From assembly GCA_030268105.1 (NCBI GenBank), contig BSDZ01000004.1:4265001-4329000 (forward strand): a stretch of 64,000 nt of DNA, given 5' to 3'. The DNA comes from Volvox africanus. Lineage: Eukaryota > Chlorophyta > Chlorophyceae > Chlamydomonadales > Volvocaceae. The notes beneath the pieces were generated by a model, which worked only from the letters and a program-made list of their open reading frames with translations, searched no databases and was not told where the DNA came from. The position numbers and the translations under genes are program-made. Shown here piece by piece: positions 24,493-37,000 of this stretch; position 1 is the stretch's first letter; every line of letters starts with the position of its first letter.

Positions 24493-27400
24493 CTAAACCG
24501 CCAGGCTGAAAGAGCGGTACATGCTCGACTTATTGGACGAGCCCTGCGTGCTGAGGGTGTGCAGTCCACAGGGCCCACTGCCCAAAGCATACACCAGGTC
24601 CACAGCCCGTAGCACAGGTTGCTTATCAGCGCTCAGCGTGTCGCGGCCGTGGAGAAGAATGGCTACGTAGAGCGGGCAGAAGGCGTCCAGTGAGGTTTGG
24701 CATCGTTTTAGACACGTATGCAGGGCCGCAGTGTCATAGTGGGGCGCACAAAGGAAGGGCTAGACCGCTTTGTTGGCGACCCCGCCCCGCTCTCCTCATC
24801 CCCCCTCCCTTCGGACAAGCACGCGGTTCCCCAAGTCAGGGCCAGGTCCAGCCTGTACCTTCGGGACCCTCTCAAACCCATCCCACCCACCTGTGCCAAC
24901 ACCATTCCACAGACCCTGGTCCCGTGCAAACGTGGCCGCCTGAATGACAAGCTCGTCTCCAGCGGCCGAGAGGCTGTTTCCCTGCTCAGGTTTCAGCGAG
25001 TCCACTAGTAGAGCGTACTGACCAAACACGACACACGCCTGGTTGGCCACCGCCTCGTTATCCGTCACAACGATCTGAGACATCAGCAGCACCAGCAACA
25101 ACGGGGCGGGTCCTGTTAATCAGCGCTGTGGTAGGTAACTAGGCACTCAATCAATTAACGACTTGGCCCACAACTCGTGCACCCGATGAATATTTGTTTT
25201 ATAGCCATATATCAGCAACCGGTGATCAGGACGAGCCAGGCACAGGAGTACTGTCGCCAGTTGGCACCATTCTTAGACTCAGCACGGCTTCGGTCCTAAT
25301 GCGGTGGGAAACCAAACACATCCAAACACATAGCCCCCATCACTGTCAAAATCTTAACCTGTATCCAGTTCCATCACCGCCACCATTGACGCAAAGGAGT
25401 GGCCGCAACTCCCCGTACCTATATGGTGTCCCCCCCAGGCCCTTCGCCCCTGTCGGCACACCTGTGGCACCGCCGGGCGGTACTTGGACGCAAAACGGCT
25501 GGCATAGCCCCCTGATGTGATAGTAATGTGGAGCTGGGCGTTGCAGTCCTTGGCTGCCGACACTCCTGACACCCCGGATGCCTCCGTGATGCCGAACGGC
25601 TTGGGTGTGTGGTCGCTGTGGGGCAAAAAGTAGTGGGAGGTAGGCACGCAGCACGCAGCACGCAGCACGCAACGCAGTGTGAAGCGGCAGGGAAACACGG
25701 AGGAGAAAGGAAGCCTTAAACATAGGGTCAGCTTTGGCCACACGACAGCGGGCGATGGGGCTCATGGACAACTTCATGACCAGTCCGAAAATTTGACGCA
25801 GCCCGAAATTTGATGTGTTTTAGAGATCGCACTCACCGCACAAATGCCTGCGTTGATACGTACGCAGTGCCGTTCTCCGCATTGGACACAATGACCGCCA
25901 TCGTGCGAACGGCGGTGTCTGGGAACTTGCCGCCGGCCGTCTCCCCACTGAGCATGACGGCGTCCGTCCCGTCGAACACCGCGTTGGCCACATCCGTCAT
26001 CTCGGCGCGGGTGGGCAGGGGCGATGACGTCATGGATTCCAGCATCTGGGTCGCGGTGATGATGAACTTGCCCGCAATGTTGGCCTTCGTGATCATCATC
26101 TTCTGGGCGAGGGCCACCTGAGGGGGTGGGAAAGGGGGTGCATGAAGATGGCGCACCGGGCAGCAAGGCGGGCTTCACATGATTTGTTTCAAGCCTTCCT
26201 TTCTGCTGCTATTACCCCCCCCCGTTCCACGCCCCGCCAGTTCCTCCAGCACACGCCTCTTCCCCTGCTCCACCGCATGCCGTTATTACCCTGGGGCGCC
26301 CCTCCACACCTTCTCAGAGGGAATCTCCATGGCTAGGTCTCCGCGCGCCACCATGATTCCGTCGCTCTCCCGCAGGATGTCGTCGTAGTTTATCAGACCC
26401 GCTTCGTTTTCAATTTTGGAGATTATCTTGACCTGATAGCCGCCCGCATCATCCAGCACCCGACGAATCAGGCGCACGTCGGCGGCGCTCTGTGCAGCAA
26501 CAGCCATGGCAATCAAGGCCAGGGTGCTGGTTACCATCCGTGGTGGCTGGCTCGCTACAGGCGGCGGCCAACTGCGGGTCAAAACTACATACCAATTCCG
26601 ACCAGAGTGCAGGACCAACCGAATGCAGACGATATTTACCAAGGGCATCACACAGCCGGCTGGCGCCTTACGTCAGCCCACATCGCCTCAGGCCATTGCA
26701 ATACCCGGCGGCCTACCTGAACGAAGCTGGCCGCCACAAAGTCCATCCGGTTACCGCAGCAGAACTTCTGAAGGTCCTCAATATCCTTCGGGGTTAGCAC
26801 CGGAATGTCTACGTGCACGCCTGTTGTAAAAGTCAAGGAAGGGGACAAGACAAACAAAATAAGCGCGGTCAGTACGCAAAACCTTTACTGACTGCCTGTC
26901 GTCCTCGCCCTGATGCCCCTTACCCGGCAGGTTGACGTTCTTGCGCTGGCCCAGGCTCTTGGAGTTAAGGCACCGGCCTCGTAGTTCAGTATCGGACAGG
27001 AAGCCGATCACCTCAATCGCCAGAGAGCCGTCTGCCACCAGGATGCGGCTGCCGGGGACCACGCTCCTGCCGGGGGACATGCGGCACGGGGCAACACAAG
27101 ACACATGGGGAAGGGTTGTTAAAGGGGGTGGGGCAGCAAACGATTAATCATCAGGCGCTCCGGAGGAATTGCTAACTACCGATTACCGGCACCTCTACAA
27201 GAGGTCTCCAGAAAACTCACTGGCAAAGCTTGGCGTAGCTGATACCAATCTTAGTTTCGCCCGTTGCCTCGTCCTTGTAGCCCTCCCACTTGTCGTATGC
27301 ATCGCCCACCGCCACCACCGTCAGCTCCTGTCCCGCCTCCAGCTGGATGTCCTTGCCGCCACGCAGCATGGCAGTGCGGATCTCAGGACCCTTGGTGTCC

Positions 27401-28358
27401 AATAAGTACGCGATGCGGCGCGGGTTGCCACGCTCTCGCCATACCTGCCACCCTCAACGCAAAGCAACAAAAACGAGCACGGGCCGGGGACGAGGCACTG
27501 AAACTGGGCGTGGCTGCTGCACATCTGCAGGGTACAGAATCGTCTTGAAATCATTTCCCTTAAATCATCTTGCATCTTTGTCCTAAATCTTCCCCTTTAA
27601 CGCAAGTCATCACATGCAACCTGTCCCGGCCAACTGGCATATCCTTAGCTGAACCTTCCCGACAGGCGCCTCACCTTCCTGAGCCGGTCCAGCACCTCCT
27701 GGTGCGCAGCGTGAGTGCCGTGACTGAAGTTGAACCTTGCCACGTCCATGCCCGCATCCAGCAACTGGGCGAGGCCCTCTTCTGACCAGCAAGAGGGCCC
27801 CAGCGTGCACACGATCTTGGTCTTGCGGCCCGCAGGTAGCCCATGGTCCAAAATGTCCGATAGTGAAATGGCCGTTGTACGCAGGCTGAGCGTCTTAGTT
27901 GCCATGTTACTCGCCGCGTTGTACACAGTGGCAGCGACAGGGAAGCGGCGAGGCGATGGGAAGGAGCCATGGCCCGAGCTGGACAGGCGTGTAAGGTTAT
28001 ACACAGGAACAACAGCACTGCTCGTGCAGGAGGGGGACAGGGAGGGGGACTGGTCACCTTGGCGGGAACTGGTGCGACGGATGGGCCGACAGGGCCGGGA
28101 GCTGCGGCGGCTGATCATGGCAGAACGGGAAGCGGCGGGGCTTTCCAGCTCCATGCCCACCAAACTCGACCGCTCCAGGCCGCCAGCGACGGGAGGGGCG
28201 CTGGCGGAAGGGGAATCCAGGCCGGGCGAATCGAGCCGCAAATCGCTGGGATGGCGCTGGTACTGTGATGCGTGCTGCCGGGAATGAGGACTGGGTTGGT
28301 GCGGCGAGGCGCGGGCTGATTCCGTGTCGTCCTCCTGCATCTCCACCCCGGGCGCAAC
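24493..28358 (-). CDS. pyruvate kinase module D with Ser/Pro-rich linker (catalytic)
   Basis: Nine exons in phase: 28358-27675, 27444-27221, 27066-26924, 26820-26717, 26489-26310, 26117-25837, 25615-25462, 25074-24903, 24662-24493. They give 703 codons plus TAG at 24493-24495. The first exon opens with about 165 residues of low-complexity linker with eight Ser-Pro motifs (such as [21 protein letters not shown]) and basic RRSS/RRTSS sites. It then enters the kinase at [15 protein letters not shown]. Catalytic blocks [55 protein letters not shown] and ASKYRP are intact. The C-domain is more diverged (ILLHGRDTL in place of VVVVHG-type). Exon 1 follows the last exon of C in phase, so D may be the C-terminal quarter of a fused enzyme. 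As a separate gene it would start at the Met near 28340. Confidence 0.85.
25945..26402 (-). repeat. near-identical tract in module D (pairs with module C)
   Basis: Matches 31147-31604 over about 458 bases, including the whole intron between exons 5 and 6. Only a few substitutions and two single-base length changes in G and C runs were seen. The flanking exon sequence diverges abruptly at both ends. The first ~118 bases also match module A at 47342-47460. Confidence 0.9.
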
Positions 28359-28635
28359 CTGGCAATGGAAGGGTTACAAGCGCACAAGCGGAACCAGACA
28401 AGCTGATAGGCTGGTAGCAGTGGCGACACGCTACACGAGCTATGCCATAAAATAGGAATGCAGTTATCAGCTGCAGGCATCGGATCGCGCATGGGCAAAG
28501 GCACGAGCGATTCGGCCTCCTCAGCACTAATCTACATTTCCACATTGGATCCAACCAGATCAACGTTAACCCCAGATTCACTCTCCATTGCCAATCCCGT
28601 CCTGGTCAGTCAGTTTGTTCATTCCCCAACCCCAC

Positions 28636-31600
28636 CTGGATAGCCACCATGGGCAGACCGTCCTCCGCATCTGCCCGGATGCATCCATGCACCACAACCA
28701 CTTCCTTGCCAGGTGGACACAACCCCGCCTCCATAGCAAACATCGTCGCCTCCTCAAGAAGCACCTACATGGGCGGGCAGGAGAGGGGCAAGGGGTACGG
28801 TCCGGAGAGCACGCCCGTGAAAGTCCCCCCACCTCTCTGCCTCATCAAAACATTATCATTCACTCGCTACGCCCGCTGACCCGTTCCCGGACCTCTGCAA
28901 ATTCCGTGCATACATCGTGAGACCCAGGTGTATTGCGTTATGGTAGACGCGTACCGGTGCACTGCGGATGTGAGGACGAATGCTGCTGAGTTTTGACACT
29001 GTGACAGGGGATGGTCAGTGTGGCTCCCACCCTAGAGAAAAATCAGGTCTTGTTCAGCCATGTTAACCCCAAGCCACGGCCAACACTCTTATCTCTTGCC
29101 GCAACGCATACCCAGTGGCCGCACCTCGAAGTCGATCTGTTCGGTGGGCGGATGAATGGGGCCAGCGATGGCAGACGCCGAGTCATCGGGCAGCAGTATC
29201 GTATAATAAATGAAATCGGAGGGAGTCGGAAAGGTTGACGTATGCAAGCAATGATTCTGCAGGCTCCGGAATACGAAATACATCGGCAGCGGAATGCCGA
29301 CGGTGGAAGTGCGCTTCTCTGCTTGCATCCTTCCAATCTTCCTCGTATCCCATGGGTACAATATGCTCCCCATTAATATCACAATGATCACCCCCATCAA
29401 CAAGAGGATTGCATCCCACAGAGGCATGAATTTCAGTATGTGGCACCCTGGGCCGTGCCAAACCAACGATGCGAGACATTTTTGCCCAGGACACCACTAA
29501 CCGCAGGTGATAACCATTACGGGGCAGTGCAACCAATCTTACCATCATCTCCAATCGGCACAGTTACCCTCCAAAGAGCTCCTTACGTACAGACCTCGAC
29601 CTATCCGTCCCCAGCCTACGCCCCTGCCATAAACCCAGTCCCAGTCCCAGTCCCAGTCCCAGTCCCAGTCCCAGTCCCAGTCCCAGTCCCAGTCCCAGTC
29701 CCAGTCCCAGTCCCAGTCCCACAGCTCACATCGAATCGTGACGCAGGCAACTGCTCCACGATGCTGACGTACACTCCGAACACGGGTGCGCAGGCGCGGG
29801 CAGCTGCCAGCGAGTCAGTGATAAGCAGCACAGGCACCCGGGGTCGGTACTTGGATACCAGCCGTGCGCTTTCACCTGGGAGGACACGTGAGCAGCCGGG
29901 GCGGGGTAAGTGAGTTGTCTTGTCGATCACGACGGGCTGCATGGAATTGCAACTGCCGCTCGAGTGAGGCCGATACATGATGAACGTGAACGTATGTGAG
30001 ACTAGGTCTGCTGCGCCAGGAGCGCGCAACGAGACCATATGCAGTGAAACCGCGTGATGAGAACGCGTCCCTCAGACCAAGTAGACAACGCGGCACGTGG
30101 AATGTGTACGAATGCGTGATCGCACGGCCTGAGTCACGTGTGTGAACCCCGCTCCTTTGGTAATGAACACATACGCCATACTCCTCATCATTGCGAGTGA
30201 ACCCACCAGTGGTGCTAATAACTAAGATGAGTGCTGCATCCACGTCCAGCACGTTCTTGGCAGCGCATCCGAGGACAGCCTCTGCTGTACTCATGGGGCG
30301 AGCTGAGAAATCGCGGATGAAGTCGTACACCTGAGAGTAGCGTTGCGGGGTCGCGATCTCTAATGAAACGACGAGACAGCCAGAGTAGGGTATACCTACT
30401 AGGATAGAGCACATGTTATGCCCGCTGCAACCAAGAGCCCATTTGCCTCTTAAATCTTTCCTCCCTTTCTTCCTCCGCACCTCTACGTCGAACCATGCCA
30501 CGTTCGCCCTCGCTCTCACCTGCGGATAGTTGGTGCCCACCTCCGCATTAGCAACGATGTTGGCCATGGTGACCAGGGCTGCTTGTGGGAAGGCGCCATT
30601 GGCGGTCTCTCCTGCGGAAGCACCACGACACATAGGAATACAACGTGTTCAGGCACGACTGTTATGGCATGACTAATATGCCCCTGGAGTTCCAGGTTCT
30701 ACCCCGACTGAGAGCGGGCCAAAGACCCTAGAGTTCAGGGCAGGGTGCCCCCATGTCGATGGACGGTGACGACCCCAATTAAAGCGACCTGCGAGCTGAC
30801 CAGTAGCGGAGTTGACGCCTTAGTTGATTCGGCAGATTCCGCTGGATGCTGATGGTGGGTGCTGAACCTGGGAAAACCACTGATTTCGGAGAAGTCGGCA
30901 TGGGAGACTGGATGAGGGTGCCCCGAAACACCGGGGAAGGTAGGGACTGCCAGGTTAGTGGCCACGGGTGATGTACCCCCCTATCCTACACACAACACGA
31001 ACATCAGTTATCGACCTGGCGGCCGTGGATGATGGCCAAATGGTGCTGAATTAAGTGAGAATGTGTCATCCACTTGTGAACGCAGCAGGCACCGCCCTCG
31101 CTGTGTGGTGCGGGACACTATGCACTTGTGTGCAACATCGCATTTACCACTGAGCATGACGGCGTCCGTCCCGTCGAACACCGCGTTGGCCACATCCGTC
31201 ATCTCGGCGCGGGTGGGCAGGGGCGATGACGTCATGGATTCCAGCATCTGGGTCGCGGTGATGATGAACTTGCCCGCAATGTTGGCCTTCGTGATCATCA
31301 TCTTTTGGGCGAGGGCCACCTGAAGGGTGGGAAAGGGGGTGCATGAAGATGGCGCACTGGGCAGCAAGGAGGGCTTCACATGATTTGTTTCAAGCCTTCC
31401 TTTCTGCTGCTATTACCCCCCCCCCGTTCCACGCCCCGCCAGTTCCTCCAACACACGCCTCTTCCCCTGCTCCACCGCATGCCGTTATTACCCTGGGGCG
31501 CCCCTCCACACCTTCTCAGAGGGAATCTCCATGGCTAGGTCTCCGCGCGCCACCATGATTCCGTCGCTCTCCCGCAGGATGTCGTCGTAGTTTATCAGAC

Positions 31601-33521
31601 CCGCAGTAGACTCAATCTTGGAGATAATCTTAACTGCCTGTCCACCAGCCTCGTCGAGCACCCGACGGATGAACCTGCACAGGTCCATCGCGAATCTTAC
31701 CCCAGCCATGCTTTGTCACATGAAAACATACAGGCAAAGTATGTTTTTATTTCTCGTCTCACCCGTCCCACAAATAATCACCTGCACTTGCAAACGGCAT
31801 CCAAACCCAACAGACGCAATCCCATAGCTGCCTCCCCACCTGACATCATCGGCGCTCTGCACAAAGGAAGCTGCCACGAAGTCCATCTTGTTCTTAGCGG
31901 CGAAGTCCTGAACATCACAGATGTCCTGTGGCCCCAACACTGGCAGATCCACGTGCACGCCTGCAGGGCAAAGCATACAGAAAAAATGTGCAATGCGGGT
32001 TAGAGGATGGAAAAGCAGCAGTAGCTCTCCTTATTGCATGTTACAATCAGCCAAAGGACAATGATTAAAATGTGCCGCTGTGTCCATCGGCGCGGTTCTC
32101 TGGACGCGGTACGTCTTCTTCACGCAGTACCATATCTTATTTAGGTGGTTGCTCCCGTGTAGCTGATTTCCGACATTGACGGAACACTGCTGATGCAATG
32201 TGGCAAAATGGCGTATTTGCACAGCTGCCTTAATGGCCCCCAACAGTCGTCGTCGGAGCTCAGCTGTTCCCGTTTTCCTCAGCCATCCGCTGCCCCTGAC
32301 GTCGCTTACCCGGCAGGTTGACGTTCTTGCGCTGGCCCAGGCTCTTGGAGTTCAGCGCCCGGGCCCGCAGCTCCGTGTCCGACCGGATTTCTAGTACCTA
32401 TACACAACAACCGTGAAGTGAAGTAATCGTGAAGGCCCTGTCATCGCTTTCCACATTTCTGCGACGCGACAGGAATATGCCGAGGACGTGCGCTTTGTCC
32501 GGTTTAAACACAGCGTTTACTTGCTATGCGCCTCCTATCTACAAACCCCGACCCAATTGCCAAGCTGACGGGTACGGAGAAAAAAGAGCGGCGTTTAAGG
32601 CGGACGTTAGCCTTCCGTTCTTCTTGTACCCTCTCCCTTTCGCTGCCCTCCAAAGCCTGACCGAATCCGAACCCCTCCTTCCCTGGCCTCGAACCCAGAC
32701 ACAGACCTCCAGCGTGATCAGGCCGTCGCCAATCTTTATCATGCCGCCCGGTTTCACATCCCGGCACAGCTGTTCGTAGCTGATACCAATCTTAGTTTCG
32801 CCCGTCGCCTCGTCCTTGTAGCCCTCCCACTTGTCATACGCCGCGCCCACCGCCACCACCGTCAGCTCCTGTCCCGCCTCCAGCTGGATGTCCTTGCCGC
32901 CACGCAGCATGGCAGTGCGGATCTCAGGACCCTTGGTGTCCAACAATAGCGCCACGCGGTGCGTGGCGCCATTAGCCTCCAGCACCTCCCGCAGCCGATC
33001 AAGAACCTCCTGGTGAGCGGCGTGCGTGCCATGACTGAAATTGAACCTGGCAGTTGAACAGGTAGCAAATGACCAGGGATGGTAAGGAAAAGGTCATGTG
33101 GGCATACAGCGGCGTACACTCTCCATAGAACCGATGTTGCGTGTTGTGACATAAGATCCTTGCGCAGTCAAAATGGACGCCGTCAAGTAGGAAGTGAGTT
33201 TGGTGGCAAGAGGACGAAGATGCGTGCTGCAGCGGTGGCTACGATGCATGGTGATAGCAACGCTTTCCTTGCGTCCCCAAAGTATGGATGTATCCATGAT
33301 AACAAATTTCCCCACGTCCTGTCCTCTCACCTGGCCACGTTAAGCCCATTGCTCACAAGCATCTCCAGTCGCTCCCGAGTCCAGCACGCCGGCCCCAGCG
33401 TGCACACCACCTTGGTCTTACGGGTACGCGTGTCCGTGGGGCCACAGATGAGATCTAGACCCACCTTCGTGGACCGGTAGGAGATGGTGTCGACGCCATT
33501 ATAGCCGCATGGGGGAAGGAC
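28636..33521 (-). CDS. pyruvate kinase module C (catalytic)
   Basis: Ten exons in phase: 33521-33331, 33046-32707, 32397-32310, 31960-31840, 31674-31512, 31319-31148, 30611-30520, 30330-30207, 29875-29730, 28764-28636. They total 522 codons, the usual length of a complete PK. All catalytic blocks are present: [77 protein letters not shown], then [10 protein letters not shown] and VVVVHG at the C-end. Compared with A and D, the intron after FVQ is absent and another lies six codons downstream (DDVR|F). If not fused to B, the start could be ATG 33566. If not fused to D, the frame would run through the last donor to a stop near 28578. Confidence 0.85.
29636..29720 (-). repeat. CCCAGT hexanucleotide array in a PK module C intron
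   Basis: About fourteen CCCAGT units. On the transcribed (minus) strand this is a run of GGGACT units, starting a few bases after the splice donor at 29729. Such GGG-N3 runs can form G-quadruplexes in RNA. Confidence 0.93.
30787..30993 (+). repeat. 207-base dispersed repeat in a PK module C intron
   Basis: Almost identical to 58981-59187, with two substitutions noticed over 207 bases. It lies wholly within the intron 31147-30612. No terminal inverted repeats were seen. It contains the A-box-like TAGCGGAGTTG, but no matching B-box in the same orientation. Confidence 0.92.
31147..31604 (-). repeat. near-identical tract in module C (pairs with module D)
   Basis: Partner of 25945-26402. Intron identity here contrasts with completely different introns elsewhere in the two modules, as expected from gene conversion rather than selection on protein. 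Confidence 0.9.
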
Positions 33522-34015
33522 CTGGAGGCCGGGAAGAGGGCGATGATGAATCGCGTTGGCCAGCAATTGGGATCCGGAAGGTGTAGGTTCTAAGCGTGTT
33601 CCTCAACAGGAGCAATAAGAGAGACTCATTTGCAGACAGTGACATGCAAGACAGTAATATGAATCCGGCAGGATGACGGCACAGTCATGTGGAGTGCGTC
33701 ATCCAGATTATCTGGGTGCCAGGAAAGTGTGCTGTGTCAATGAGGTGAAGGACCGAGTCAGGTGCAACGGTGCTCGACGCTAAGGGCCAGTTAGGTTTGC
33801 TCTTCGCATGGAGGATTGTTTACAGCTCTCCAAGAGCAATGCGCGGAGGCACCTGAATGCGAGCCCTGGCCGCCTTAATGATCCACTCCCAAGCTACCCA
33901 TCCCAAAATGACCTTTCCCGCGGAAAAATGACCTGAGTCCACCCTCCTCAGCGCCTCTTAAAAACGCTTCGTTAAGGATCAGGCTTGGCCGCGTACACAG
34001 GCCCTTTGCACCCAC

Positions 34016-37000
34016 CGCGGCAGACTCCTGCCCAATCACGTGTGTTACAAACTGCATTTCCGAGAGGTCCTCCTCGGTGGCGAACATGCGGTTGCTTGGA
34101 CCCTGGACCACGATGAGCTGGTCACCCTCGCCGTCGCCGTCTTTGAAGGCGGCCAGTCGCTGGACCCTGGCGAAATGGATCACCTGGTGGTGGGACATAT
34201 TCGGATGGGACAGTACGCGGTCGGCCACAAGCTTCGACGAGCACCACCGGGTGCCCACGTTACGGGAACACACAGCACTTGCAAAGACGCATGAGTTCAC
34301 GAGCGACATATGTCAAAACAAACCAATTGTTTAATATACAGTAAAATTCCTCCCAAAAGGCACTGACCCACTGACACCTTATACAACGTGAAATTGTTGT
34401 TGTTGACTTCATGAAGATGTGGCCCGGGGGCTCAGCGGGCACATCAGGACGTAGGCCGGTGGTGCGTGGCAATAGTGGAATTTGTGGTCCTTACATATCA
34501 GGTTTCTGCCCTGAGCGTAGGCATACACCCAGCATATGCCATCCCGCAGGGAAGCTGCATAGGAAGGAAGCTGTCCTGAAATTAGATTAGATTACCTGCT
34601 GAATGACGTAATCCTCGTCCTTGCTCATCTTGCTGCCCCGCAGGAGCAGCGGCACGCAGCCATAGTTGAGATTGCACTGCTTAGCAATGTGAGGCCGTGT
34701 GGTCACAACCAAGATGGCCTGACGAAGGGGCATGGGAACAAAGGAATGAATTGCAAAGGAGCGGCCCGTCAGGAAGGGATCAACGATTGGACGCTGTTTT
34801 GCTGCCAGCCCTGTGCACAGCGCGAGCAATAGGGGTGGTGTTGCGGGGACGCTTACACTCAAACAACCCATTGTTTTGAGGGGGGGCGGGCACACCGGCA
34901 GCGTGCAGTTGCCTCCCACCTGTGGGGGTCGGTACTTCGCCACCGCACGGATGGGCGCGCTCGTGTCCGTCACGATTGCCACCAGAGCCGCCTTCATGTC
35001 GATTGCCGCCTTGACGGCGGAGGAACATAGGCACTGAAAAGGCACAAAGGGATAGAAGGGGGAGGGGGCAGGCAAGGCCGACATGCGCAAGCACACGTGC
35101 GTAAGGCAGCGAACACCAGGTCACCCAGTCTGCAGCGCCTCATGGGATCCTGACCACCCAAGTTACCCACTATAGGATGGAGCTAAGCCCACTTTTGTAA
35201 CTACTCCAGTGCCTAAGGGATTCTTCACCCTTCCCCCGGCTCGAACTCCCTCCCTCCTGCTCTTGCTTCTCCGCCCCGCGTATCCCACACCTCCAATGTG
35301 GACATCGGCTTGGGCGTATAATTGCGTAGGTAGTTGAGCTGAGCGTACGCGTCCACACCCACGCCCGCATCTTTCAGGATATCGGCCGCGATGCCGACCT
35401 TCAGGGGCGAGAAAAAAGTGCACGTCAGCCTGACTGAGGGAGTCCAGGTCAAAACGCTGCATGTTAAACACCGAATACAACAGTATGAACTTCCTTCCTG
35501 GTATTGCGCATTGACCCGGCGGGCTGACCCTGCGTTGCAAGCCGTGTGCACGGGGGCCTTCAGGCGCACTGCTGAGCTTCCTTCTCAGTGGCGGCGCGTT
35601 GGAAGACGTCCAAGATGTCGCCACCTAATGGAAAGGATAGACCCATGACGCGATACGCAACATCCCGCCATCGTGCATCGACCAAGAAACGCTTCAAACA
35701 TCTGGCGCCCGCGCGCCACGTGCCCCTTTTTTGCCCTCGTCCCCAACCACTGCCACCCCTGCACTTCGCGCACCGTTCGCTCAACAAACGAGCCGATAGC
35801 CGTCTCCTCGCGCAGGAAAATTGCGTCAGCGCCATCGTACAGTGCATTAGCCACATCGGTGATCTCCGCACGTGTAGGGCGGGGACTGCAAACAACACGT
35901 ACGCATCAGGTGGGATGGGGACTGCAAACAACACGTCCGCTGCACCGGTTCCATGCAACTGCAGCTGACAGGTCTACAAAACTATCCGGAAATTTCATCG
36001 ATACTCGATCCGTTTTGTGGTCAAAGCACAGGGGTAAGGCCCACTTCATCTTATTGTATCCTCATCTGGAGCCAGCCTCAACCGAAGCCGGGACCTCCCG
36101 CGTCCTTTCCCTCCAAGCCCAGGCTTCATTTCACACTTGCGTGTGGCCGCCTCGTCCCTCCCCTTCCCTCTATCTACTCACTTGTCGATCATGCTCCACA
36201 TCATTTGAGCCGATACAATGATAGGCCGCCCCCTGAGGTTGGCCTTCGCAATCATCCATTTTTGGGCAAGAGCCACCTACGGGAAGGGGAAAGGATGGAG
36301 GCTTGAGCAAGGTTGGAGCCATTGCAGCTGCAGCCGTCAAACCGGTGAAGCTCATCCCATTTGAGCCAACTTCCAATCACCTGTCTTCAACCTTACCTTT
36401 GCCGCTGGGATCCGCATTCCAAGGTTGGCACGCGACACCAGCACTGCATCTGAATACTCCAGCAGCTCATCGTAGTGGCGGATGGCCTCCACGTTATTCA
36501 CGTGAGACACGATCTGTGTTACCACATCACGGGTGGGTAGGTTCGGGAAAAAAACACCGTGGCGTTTGTTATCAAATAGGGATCAAGGGATCAGCTGTGC
36601 GCTTTCGGCACAACAGCACCGCCCACGTCATTAGGCCCCCGGCAGACCGTAGTCTCAAAGCATGTGAGGCACAGATATCGTTCATAAGATCTCTTTACCT
36701 CCAACTTCGATGAACTGTGAATACACCTGTTGCGAAGCAACGCTGAACTGCTGATGCTGTCATAGCTGCGCACAAAAAGATGCCCTACCCACCTTAATCC
36801 GAGCCCCTCCGTGCCTGTCCAGCACATTCCGCACCGCCAACACGTCCTCCCGATTCCGAACGTGGGGCACGCTTACAAAGTCCACGCCGTTCCTGCAAGG
36901 GATGTGGACCCGAGATGACGGGAGGACAAGCAAGAGGCTTGGAGTTCACGCCCAGGGTTCAATTGTGCCCTACGTTTCCGTGGCACACCATGCCACTGGG

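Noticed and set aside
25725..25777. Module D exon reading [16 protein letters not shown]
   Set aside because: It looks like a PK segment, but exon 26117-25837 (ending CG) joins 25615-25462 (starting C GAC) perfectly in phase, and the segment has no in-phase acceptor. It lies in the intron.
29089..29554. Minus-strand open frames between module C exons 9 and 10
   Set aside because: Exon 29875-29730 and exon 28764-28636 join in phase and give a continuous PK C-domain, so this is intron.
29616..29913. Val-Pro or Gly-Thr repeat protein
   Set aside because: Produced by the CCCAGT array in an intron.
30735..30965. Conserved minus-strand frame [10 protein letters not shown]... present in both copies of the 207-base repeat
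   Set aside because: The two copies are nearly identical at DNA level, so shared reading frame is no evidence of coding.
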